Source of the DNA: Podochytrium sp. JEL0797
Taxonomy: Eukaryota; Chytridiomycota; Chytridiomycetes; Chytridiales; Chytriomycetaceae
Length of the DNA stretch: 27,441 nt
Reading direction: 5' to 3'
Assembly: GCA_027596195.1 (NCBI GenBank)
Contig: JADGJG010000258.1
Coordinates: 1 to 27,441 of the forward strand
Within the stretch, counting starts at the first letter, position 1. Each line of letters opens with the position of its first letter. The notes beneath the pieces were generated by a model. The model ran no database searches and was not told the DNA's origin. It saw only the letters and a list, made by a program, of their open reading frames with translations. The translations under genes were made by a program, and so were the position numbers. Shown piece after piece: positions 18,078-27,441 of this stretch.

Positions 18078-21000
18078 TTAAAGATCAACTCCCTCTTCAA
18101 TAATTTCAACGTAAAAAGTCATCAACTGCAACGGATCTCTATCTGGGAAGGGGGTTTCCATCAGGGTATAAGCGCCATGGTTGCGCAAATCGTTGTATAA
18201 CAGGTGAAGGCCGTCCAACTCGAGGCGCGTGTAAAAGTGGACTCCAAGTGAGTGGGTTGCATAAATGGCCGCCACTCGTTTCCATACGCGTTCTCCGACA
18301 CTGATTGAGGGAGGGTAGACACCTTGGTTGTTCAAGAAGCGACCCGGGGAGGATGCATGCAGTACAAGGATTTTTGGCAAATATTCGAGTTGCTCGCGAC
18401 ACTCGAGTATGACGTTACAGTGGGAACAAGTTCTAGCTGTTGTCACTAGGATCTCTTGAACAAGATGCTGGAGAATCGTTTCGGCGTTGTACGATCCCGC
18501 GGCATTAAAATAGCGTTGGAGAAAATCGAACCCGGGTGTGGCTGGGATCCTGTTGCGAGTGCGGTTGGAGCACGTGGGACAAATGTGGTAGGAAGATTGA
18601 TGGACTAGGAATAAATTTGAGATCGACTCGGGACAATGTGCTGGACCCAGAAGGGTATTCAGGACAACGTGAGGGCTTCCTTCCTTGTTGAAGCGGTACA
18701 AGTGAATTGTTTGAGTGACCCAGGAGGAAAAAAACGTTGCGAATTGTGTCACGATGGTCGGGCGGGTGGCAAGAGGGTCTCACGCGCAGAAAAATGATTG
18801 AACATTTGGAGGACGGGAATACCATTTGGGGTATCGGGAGGAACGAATTGGATGTGGAGTCCATTTGAAGTCACAGCAAACAGGGCTCCTGTTAGAGAAG
18901 TGAGATAGCAGGTATTGTTTGCGTGAGCGCTGCCGGAACGAACTAGGAAACCAACGAAATGAAATTTGGTGACTCAAATTGTAAAAGAAAGCAATAATAA
19001 AATACCAGGAGAATATGACTGTGGGGGAAGGTAGGTGGCTACAGGATGGGTAGAAGGTTGGGGGGTGGATCGGGCTAAAAACCAAAACAAATCGAGGTTG
19101 GAAATTGCAAAAGAAAAACAACCAACTATACCAGGGCAATACGGTGGTGGAGGAGTGTAGGTTGATCCCGAATCGGTAGAAGGGTGGGGAGGGTGGGACG
19201 GTGCTAAAATCAAAAAACGAAATTGGTGTTTGATATTGCGAAAGAAAATAACCAAACGTACCAGGCCGAAAGGATGGTGGAGGAACGTAGGCGGATCCAG
19301 AATGCGGTGGTGGGGGAGGGTCCGAAAGAGTGTCTGATTTGTCGCGTTTGCGTTTGTTGGAGGGCTTGTTCTGGAACCAAGATGCGTCGGATTCGCGGAC
19401 CAGTTCCGCGTAATCAAATGGGTCAATGGCAAACAGTTTTTTGAATTGGAGCTCCGTCAATGGAGTAGTCAACCAGAGTTGAGAATGTTCTTGAACTCGA
19501 GAAGCCGCCACGTACATTCCGTTCGCAATAGTTGACTTGCGGGAATATAGATCATCAAGGATGAGGAATTGAAGCGTCATTCCTTGGGATTTCTCCGGAG
19601 TGATCGCGTAACATGGATGGAAGTTATACCCGACAATGGAACGGGAATGACGGTGTGGGATAGTGTCTCCAGATGGTGTATGGGAGGTGCCGCGGGTCAG
19701 TTGTAGACTCAAAATGTCATGGGCAAGCACCGGGTACACGCCAGGAGGTAAATCCGGATCGTACACTGTGGTGGACTTGAGGATTTTGACGAAAATGAGA
19801 TCAGGTTGATGCGAGAGAACGTGAACTTGATGAACGTTGTCCGGAAGGAATTTGACAGTAGTGGTGGTGTTGGGATGGAGGCGCCAACCAACGATATGGC
19901 CAAGCGTGTCCTTGGAGATACCGAAAAGTTTCTGGGTGGCTTCAGATCGCGAAAACACCACCTGGGAAAAAAAATGCAACATAATCAGGACGGTTTGTGG
20001 TGTATCCGTTAACCAAAAAAAAACCTGTGTAAATAGAGCGAGTTGCATGCGGAGACAAATGTTTTGGGTCATGGCTTCCGATAAGTGCATGAACGTGTCG
20101 AGGTCTTTCGTTTTGGGACCGGGGCCAGTATCAAATTGGATCAGGGGTTGGTTGGCGGCTTGAGCAGATTTTTGAGTCGCCGTCCAGTTGATGGCGACGC
20201 GATCGAGATTGAGGCCGGTGATGGCAAGTTTGAAGGGAGCGACGGCGTTGAAAAAGGATTCCTTGTTGAAATGAGTGATTAGCCTCGAGTTGAAATAGGC
20301 CAACATGGATGGATCGTATTCTCCAAGGCGAATTCGAGCAAGGAATCGGGCGAATACAGGGTCGTTGGAGGCACGCATATTTTCATCCAAAGTGCCACCA
20401 AGGCCAAAAAGACGATAGAGTTGGTATCCCAAAATGGATTTGTCGTTGGTGGATCTGCCAGGATCGCGGTACAAAGATTTGCTTAAGACTTTTGCAAGAC
20501 CCAGAATTAGTAATCAGGGAAAAATGGCTAATCAAAGGAAAAATTTACCAGGATGCGTTTGCAACCAATCTCCACATAAAAGTACGTGTCTTCCTCCAAA
20601 CACGTAACGTGCATTCCCATCTGAACAAATACGCTGAAATTGGCGGTGAAGGGATCCGAAGAGACCTTGCGGAATCATGGACAACTCGTCGATAATAACA
20701 AGCTTCGCGTCATTGATGCGATTTTTGGCAAAGTCGTTTTTGGACAGGTTCTTGGAAACGTTGGTGATGGTCAAGGCGCCGCCGTCGTGAATTGTGATTC
20801 CGTTGCATTGTGTGGCAGCAGCGTTCGTAAAAGCCAGGGTCATCACGGCATCCGGGCGACACCAGTTAATAGCCAGGTACTGCAAAGCCTTCATGGCTTG
20901 AGATTTGCCAGTGCCTCCTTCGCCGTAGAGTTTTTTGAGGAGCTGTGATGATTTTTGAAGCAGGTTTTCGTTTAGTGCAGAAACAGTGTCTGGAGCGATT

Positions 21001-24000
21001 GCGGTATAACAGGAGGCGGCTGGATCGTCGTTGCGGAATTCATTAATGAGAGTAGTTGCGTATTCCATGAAGATCAAGTGCTGGCTGCGATTGAGCGTGT
21101 GGTTGAAGGAGATGGCTTCGGCGGTCATGAACAAGGTTCGCGTTCGAGGTGGGAGTGGTATATGGTTCTCAATATTGAAGGCACGCTTGCGTTTGACGGC
21201 GACAGAGTCGTAGGGGGTCTGGGCAACTGAATCCACGTATTTTTGGATGCGAATGCCGACTTCGGGGTACACCGAGTGCATGGTGGGTGCTGCAGGGGTA
21301 GGAGCTGAGGGCACATGGGGCGGTTTGTTGGCTTGTGCCCGAGCTGCAAGTCGTCGTTGCACGGAAGCAGTAGGAGCAATAAAAGTAGAACAATCGACTG
21401 GGGAGATGTAACTGTTGGACAAAGCGGTGATGGTGTCGTTGATACATGGAATGCCGAGAAGACGTGTTGCATAAAAGGAGTTAGTTTCCACACCCATTTC
21501 CGCCTCCAAGTCGAATGAAATCGGATCCGAGTTGGTGTCTACATCCTCCTCTTCTGGGACAGGTTCGGTCTCGCAGGCATTGGTTGCGCGGGGGAAATTC
21601 GGATCGGCATTCAACGCGTCCGTGAAAGCCTTTTCGTATGCGGCTCCTTGGATATAGAAAAGAGGGATTAGAATTGTTGTGTCCTTTGAACACGAAAAAT
21701 GTGAACCTTGATTGGCAGCAGCAAGAACGCGTGAATAGTAATAATCGGCAGCGTGGTCCATGAATTGTATTGCGGCAGCAGATGCGTTCCAAGCAACCAA
21801 TGCTCTCCAATGAGATGCTTGCCCAGATAAGAGGTCAGCTGGAGTTCGATGCGGTTTGAACATGATGAGAATCATCGTTGCGTAGAACTCGGTGGCGGGA
21901 GTTTCAGGTTGTAGAGTGTCTCTCCAGTCGAGGTTCGGTAAACGTGGGCCAATCTTGACGACCGTAGTATCGAGCTTGTTGAGAATAACATGAAATTTGG
22001 ACGCAAGAGTGTGAGTGGGTTGGAGTAAATGTTTCTCTTCCAAATTTGGCGGTCTCTCCTCAAAATTGGCGTCTGTGCGAGTGCGAGGTAGTGGAGTTAA
22101 ATGCCACGCTTCGTAAAAGGGGACCCATCCAATATCGGTAAAGTTGTCTCCGTCGGGACGGGACGTGTACACCGAGTAACTGATTTTGTGCGTATCTGCA
22201 GCAAGGTTCTGTGCGGGATCAAAGTTGTTCTGTAGCTGAGAGAGGGTCACCGTAATAGCTGCTTCACCCTCAATAATATCATCCGCCTCTTCCTCCTCCG
22301 CCACATCCGAAAGAACTCGAATTCCACCTCCTCCGTTCTCATTCTCGACAAGCAGGCGTTCAACCGCAGCCCCCCCTTCCTCCTTCTCTCTCTCCACTCC
22401 TTCCTCATCCTCCTCCTCCGTACTTGCGGTGGGGACAAGCTCCTTGCGCAAGAATGTTGGTAATCTGCATGCCAATAACCCACTGGCAATATTCAAGTGC
22501 AAGAAAGGGTGAGTGAAGACAAAGGGACCTTCCTGACGTGGGTTCGTTTTGTCCATCAGCATGTACAGCATCAACTGGCTGTGGGTCTCCTGGAAACCAG
22601 TACGCGCGTGGAGCATCGACAACATGAGACTTTGGGCCTTGGACCGCTCATCTTTGAACTCGTAGTCAGGGGTTGCAAGATTGCGCGACTCGAAACGATC
22701 GTATGCAGCCATCAAGAATTGGATCTTGTTCAAAATCTTTTGCTGGTCTTTGAAAGAGTACTTGGTAAAGTAGAATGCGAGCTCGGGTCCCTCTCCAGAC
22801 ACGCAACTCTTGTAGTCCATGTTCAGCTAGTAAATATGGGGGATGGGGATAGTGGATTAGTAAGGATTTCAAAATGAAATAAGAACACAAATCGCCCACC
22901 TCAGCAAGAATCATGATTAATTCATTGTAAGAGTTCAAATACTCTGCTCCAATTGGCCGGTGGTGGTGGTACTTTCCGTCGGTACAGAAACTGGACACGA
23001 GGAGGAATGCTTTTTCTGGCAGAAAGAATCGGCAAATGTCGGCTTGCGGGGTTCGTTTGGTCACTTTGAAGCAGCTCGGAAAGTGGTTGCAGTTGTGGTA
23101 TTGCTTTTTGAGTAAACGCTTGGCGAGCCAAATGTCGCGTACAACAGGAGGGACAGGAATAGTAGCGTCACCAGCGGCGCCGCTGCGGTATTTGCGGGGA
23201 ATCGGTGCAGTTCCGAGACGGACAACGTCTTCCATCGTGGTGAGGAGTTCAAACTCGTGGTGGTGGGACACTTCGAGCTCTGCCGTTTTTATGGACACCC
23301 ACAGGCACAGCAACTGATCAGAACCGTACACCGTATCGCAAGTTGTGCATTTGGATGTGCCACAAGGGTTGTCGGTGCGTTTTCCCTTTTTGTAGGCAGC
23401 AAGGGGAATGGGCAACTTCACCAGAAGGGTGTGACAGTTTGGACAAATTCCAGCGGTCAAGAAAGGGTGCGATGCGGTGGCGATACTCGCGTTGAACTGG
23501 GAGAGCTTGTCACCGAAGGAGCCCGGCTCAAAGTTGATGGGCACAAAATGCAATGGGTCAGGCGCTGGTATAGGGGGGTGCGTGCATTTGGCGTGAGAAG
23601 ATAGCATGCACCTGTGTTCATCAAACAGATGTAGAGCTTCTTGAGTAGCACGAGTAGTAGTAGGCATGCCGTGGTACCACAGCAACCAATGCGCGTGGTT
23701 GGTGCCGTTCAACTGGGACTCAGTGGCATTGGCGGCCGCTTTGAGGACCCCAAACGCCCCACCTCCAGCAAAAGATCGACCCGTAACCAAGTCAAAACGG
23801 AGCACATCTCGGAAGAAAATGTCCATTGCCTGTGGAGTGCAACAAATCAGTAAATGAGAATACGAGTTTTCTTTGATGGAATACCTTTTGGTAATACAGC
23901 ACGGTCGTGTACGGGTCGGCACCAATCAATCTCTTCCTCTCATCCTTACTTGGAACACTTCTAAAAACCTCTACCCCCTTTCCTTTGTAATCCATCATAA

Positions 24001-26898
24001 ACAAGATGGTGAGTATATCACTCGGATCCGGGGTCGCTGTCAAAAATCCATGAGGCATGCCGAACTTCTGCATCATGGCTTCCACCACCAATCGACCTTG
24101 GCGACGCTCTTCATTGCTACCCCAATACGCCGCAGACCCCAACTCAATCGCCCTGATGATACAATGATTTCCATGTAAATTCGGTGGTGCTGGGGTAGGC
24201 AATCCCATCCTCCGGTTCTTGTTGAACATATCCTGATACTTCCAATACTCATTGATATCCTCGCGCGTGATTCGACTCGGAGTTGCGGTATCCAGTTTGA
24301 CTTTGAAAAAGGAGGCATCAACAGAACGCTGTTTGGCAAGTGCCTCAAAAGCGACGGCAGCAAAGGTGGCGTGTTTTGCAAAAGCACGGGAACTTAAGCT
24401 GAGTAAATGCCTGCGAAAAGAATACAACAAGGATTGGATTCAGGGACATGTTGCGGTTGAGTTGAAAAAGGAGCTCACATGATGTATTCCTGCTTTCCAA
24501 TTGGCACGTCACGCACATCACGTAATCCTCCTCTCCCGTACGGAAACAGCTCCGGAAACGTTGACGGCATATTCAACCACAGGTCTTGGCCAATCGAATT
24601 GGCTCGTTGAACGATATAGCGATGGTTCTCGGGACCCTCATCAATAGTATGAGAGTCGTCAAGGGTAGCAGAAACACGCAAATCAAACTCTGCGCTCTCT
24701 TCCAAAGTGCTATCGTTGGAGTTGCTGTGATTGGGCAATGACTCGTGGAGGGAATCCGCGTTGGTGGGGTCATTTGGTGCATCCGCAAAGACAACATGAG
24801 GAACGGGCTTAGACACATCAAAATCGCAGCTGTGGTAGTCCACGTGGTTTTCCTGCAGGAAGATCATAAAGGCTCGCGCGTTGTTGATGTTGTACTTGTA
24901 GAACTTGTCAACGGCGGCGCGCTGTTCTGCAGTCAGAGTGCCAACGATGATAATACGAATGTCGCCGCCGATGTCGCGAGGGAAATGGGTAACTGGAGGT
25001 TGTGCGCGTGCAGAGAACACATACGCGTGGCCAGTCAATTTCCGTCCAGCACCACCTGCGACAGAAATCAAAGAACAGGAGACCTGAAACATCGCGACCG
25101 TAGCTGCTTCGATGGCCGTCAGATTGGAGAAGGAAGGAGGTAAAATCCCGATTTGAAGCCCGTTCGCAATTGATTTTTTTGGTTTTGATGCGTGTTTCAA
25201 TGAAGACTCGCACTCGTTGCAGATTCGAATGAAAGTGACTTTTTCAGGAAGCGACTCATCACCAGGGTCAACAGGAGCTGGAGGGTTTAAGGGGTCCAAC
25301 GCGTAACACCATTGGGAGACAGCCACATGCCTTTCAGGGCTGGTTGAACCAAAAGAGGGGTATAGTAGGCGCGAAGACTGGGAGGGAACTCGCAAGTATT
25401 TGCAGCGACATGGGATTCGTCGCGCATAACCAATCTCGCCTGCATTGTCTAAAAAAATTCATTGTTCAATTATTTTTTTTCATGGAAGGAAAAAAGTGAG
25501 TGCGTACCCTCAACAACTGATCAGGAATATTCGCAACGTTGATGTCTGGAACAAAATCCGATGCTCGATACTTCAACCCATCACAGCACGCGCAAGCCAC
25601 CAACTCAAAATTCTCTGGCCGAAACACATTCCTCAGCCTTGATTCAATAGAGTTCAACGTTTCTTGCGTCACGGGTCTCAAATCCAAAGTCTCATCCATG
25701 CGATCAAGCTTTTCCCTCGTTTCCACCGGCAATCCGTGACCTGCTTCCACATTACCTCCGTCCACTGTAGGTGATGATTCCATAACATGGGCCCGCTCCG
25801 CATCCGCTTCTCTCCGATGTGCCCGTTTCTCTGCACGTTTCGAACTCTGTACAAGACGATCCCGCACTACCTCCTCCTCCGATCGACCTGCGCGCTTCTC
25901 CGCTCGTCTCGCATTCCGAGCAACCCGCTTCTGCGCCACATCCTCCTCCGATTGCCGCGCTCTCTTCGCTGCACTTTTGTGACTCAATGCAAACACCTTC
26001 TGGGCCACCTCCTCTTCCGATGGATGTGCGCGCTTTTCGGCACGTTTGACATTCTGTGCCGACCGATTCCGTGCCACTTCCTCCTCTGATTGGCCTGCAC
26101 GCCTTTCAGCACGTTTGACGCTCTGTGCCGACCGATGCCGTGCCACTTCATCCTCGGACTGGTGCGCACGTTTTTCAGCACGTTTGACACTCCGTGCCGA
26201 CAATCTCAAGTTCACGTTATCCTCCGATTGCGGGGCCGGTTTGTCTTTGTGAGGTTGGCCTCCTCCAATAATGGAATTCATAACTGCAAACGGGTAATCA
26301 GCTAGGACTAGTAGACGAAGGAAACTCACCATTCGAAATTTCAATTCTAGAGTATTCAGTTCCATTGACCTTGGCACGGACAGAAAATGAAACGCGTTTA
26401 TGACGGTGAAGGACCCTCTTTGCCACCATCACATTTTTGCATGGCTACAGAACAATTCAAAAAAAACGAAAAACAAAAAAAAATGATTTACCCAAGTCCT
26501 TGCAGGCACAAAACAGCCACTTTTCCTTTCCCTCCTCTCCACTACCATCTGAAGCAATGTTAAAAAATGGCTCTATCAAATTTTCAATGGGGAACCAACC
26601 TGCCATCCGCCAATAACAACATCATGCTCCGGTTTCCAATCACTTGTTGACACTTTCAAGGCAGGAAGAGTTGAACTTGACACCAAATTGGGATCATCTT
26701 TCGAAACTGGCGTGGCCCGCGTCGTTTTTCCAACAATCTTTGCTGCCTTTCCTGGGCCTCCACCTATAAATTCTTTTAGAAAAAGAGCAAAATAGTGTCT
26801 CCTACATACGGCAGTATCTCGATTGCGCCCAATATGAATCCGGAAAACTTCCAAACAATATCCGGATAGGAGAATCCTCAGTGCTTGATCCCATGTTT
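18078..26898 (-). CDS. Helitron transposase: STPR - DUF6570 - HUH Rep - Pif1 helicase - C19 protease
   Basis: Exons consistent in phase (minus strand): 26898-26806, 26763-26600, 26548-26492, 26444-26330, 26283-25508, 25448-25310, 25277-24479, 24410-23885, 23829-22900, 22826-20549, 20488-19262, 19203-19132, 19074-19006 and 18942-18078, about 2,650 aa. Two in-frame introns (21706-21647, 20024-19962) probably lie inside the long exons. Rep motif 2 is E-x-Q-x-x-G-x-x-HAH (His codons at 23697 and 23691). The Tyr motif is FYFTKY (Tyr codons 22772 and 22760). Helicase shows GEGGTGKS (about 20926-20903), VIIDELSM (about 20700-20677) and a late motif AITPEKSQGMT with YVAASRV. The C19 domain has catalytic-type NNTCYLTSL (Cys codon 18910), CPTC and CSHC pairs, LGVHFY (His codon 18239) and LLYNDLRN. 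It should nick, unwind and rejoin the element; the protease target is unknown. The first exon or exons are uncertain. Confidence 0.88.
18943..19261 (-). repeat. Tandemly duplicated intron plus proline-rich mini-exon units
   Basis: Three successive introns (19261-19204, 19131-19075, 19005-18943; 58, 57 and 63 bp) are visibly related. Each begins GTAYRKTT or close to it, then has a TTTTTCTTTYGCAAT-like core and a T-rich tail to TAG. The exons between them (72 and 69 nt, both phase 1-1) encode similar Pro/Ser/Tyr peptides ending PPPPYCPG and PPQSYSPG, and the preceding exon ends PPPSFRPG. The unit of about 130 bp was therefore duplicated as intron plus exon, extending the linker between helicase and protease domains without breaking the frame. 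Confidence 0.85.
25820..26233 (-). repeat. Six 69-bp tandem repeats encoding STPR-type 23-residue repeats
   Basis: Six in-register copies of 23 codons with consensus [HGRP]-x-S-E-E-E-V-A-x-x-R-x-A-x-x-x-K-R-A-E-K-R-A. A seventh partial copy begins HRREADAERA. The spacing of exactly 23 residues and the basic helical character match the STPR (score-and-three peptide repeat) DNA-binding module first known from the silkworm fibroin modulator-binding protein. Here it would give the transposase basic DNA or RNA contacts. Copies differ at many third positions, so they are not a very recent expansion. Confidence 0.85.
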
Positions 26899-27441
26899 CT
26901 GTTCATTCCCACACCGGCTTCAGTAGCAGACGCGGTAGCATCAGCTGTACATTCTTTCTTGATCTGAGAGTGTGGCATGGGTGGTTTGCTCCAATAACTC
27001 GCAGCGAACATAATAGTCCAAAGTGTCATGAATCCTTCCACCATGTGAACCCAAAATGTCAGAATTCCAGTAAAACTCAGAGAGAAGTACGCTGGATATT
27101 TTTGTCAACTATGCAAAAGGGAAGAAGGTACCAAAGCCTTACAAGAGTCGACGTTAACACTCCCATTCTCAATCAACATGTGCGCCATTGGACGCCACCC
27201 GTAGCAAATGCTGTTCCGTATCGGAGATATCAACACTCGAACCATCCATCCTTTTTGGCGGCGCGTAGATGCATTCAAGCGGATGTTTTCAAGACGGCAT
27301 CGCTCACGTAGTTCTCTACAAGAGAGTTTGCGCAACGGTCTTCTGCGCGGAACTACGCTGGCAACAAAAAGTGTGCGGAAAGGTTGATGGTCCTTGATGT
27401 TGCGGTTTGTGGCGTTCTTTTTTAATAAGTGTAGGTAAGCG
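26899..27441 (-). other. Upstream Helitron coding remnants with SAP-like motif (5' exons unresolved)
   Basis: A minus-strand frame is open from the window edge to about 27105. It contains LRKLSCRELRERC, then RLENIRLNASTRRQKGWMVRVL, which resembles the helix-extended-helix SAP motif often found near Helitron transposase N-termini. A second frame (27044-26802) has ordinary protein-like composition (SYWSKPPMPHSQIKKE). Neither could be connected in phase to the exon at 26898. They may be the first exons of the transposase, a separate small gene, or degenerate sequence. Confidence 0.4.

Larger units (their letters stand above)
16816..27441 (-). mobile_element. Helitron rolling-circle transposon (5' end beyond the window, termini not located)
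   Basis: The diagnostic combination of an HUH Rep nuclease and a Pif1-like SF1B helicase in one spliced protein is present, with the Helitron-like N domain and DUF6570 upstream. A second gene lies downstream in the same orientation. Neither a 5'-TC nor a 3'-CTRR-hairpin end was recognised. The lower boundary given is simply the stop codon of the last gene, and the upper is the window edge, so the true ends lie outside these limits. Reading frames are mostly intact across more than ten introns, which argues for a recently active copy despite two doubtful junctions. Confidence 0.9.

Overview
The window comes from a compact eukaryotic nuclear genome. Nearly every gene has several short GT-AG introns (42-115 bp, most 46-76), gaps between genes are tens of bases, and several polyadenylation signals touch the stop codon. 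The gene content (MYCBP/AMY-1, tandem TIR protein, fructosyl-amine-type FAD oxidase, DUF6570-type Helitron) fits a flagellated fungus (chytrid-like) or a related unicellular opisthokont. That assignment is inference from gene content, not a proven taxonomy.

Left part (1-16.5 kb), host genes. A decayed TIR fragment (about 290-410) precedes a five-exon gene for an alpha-solenoid/TIR/TIR/coiled-coil protein (614-4034). MYCBP follows (4104-4677), then about 700 bp without a gene. Next come Sua5 (minus strand, 5382-6803) and Tsr3 (plus strand, 6819-8248), divergent, with start codons only 15 bp apart. Downstream are an FAD-dependent amine/amino-acid oxidase (8283-9890), a SulP anion transporter with STAS domain (9960-12594), a GNAT-like protein (12674-13492), and cytosolic glutaminyl-tRNA synthetase on the minus strand (13561-16444). 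Sua5, Tsr3 and GlnRS serve tRNA modification, rRNA modification and tRNA charging; the cluster does not look like a pathway.

Right part (about 16.8-27.4 kb), one large Helitron on the minus strand. By following reading frames across intron phases I could rebuild almost the whole transposase (about 2,650 aa). In order it has a Cys-containing N-terminal segment, six 23-residue STPR-type repeats, a DUF6570 region, a Helitron-like N domain, an HUH Rep nuclease with a Cys-rich insert, a Pif1-type SF1B helicase, tandemly duplicated proline-rich mini-exons, and a C-terminal ubiquitin-specific-protease-like (C19) domain with a recognisable catalytic Cys box. A second, three-exon gene downstream (16816-17912) encodes a 331-aa protein of unknown family with an acidic tail. 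It ends in the same GVDL residues as the transposase, which suggests the two proteins work together, possibly as nuclease-helicase and single-strand-binding partner. Element termini were not found. The 5' end probably lies beyond the window, and the 3' end must lie within about 370 bp of the GlnRS start codon.

The most interesting material is this Helitron (protease fusion, partner protein with shared C-terminus, exon-intron duplication), followed by the SARM1-like tandem-TIR gene with its relic copy.
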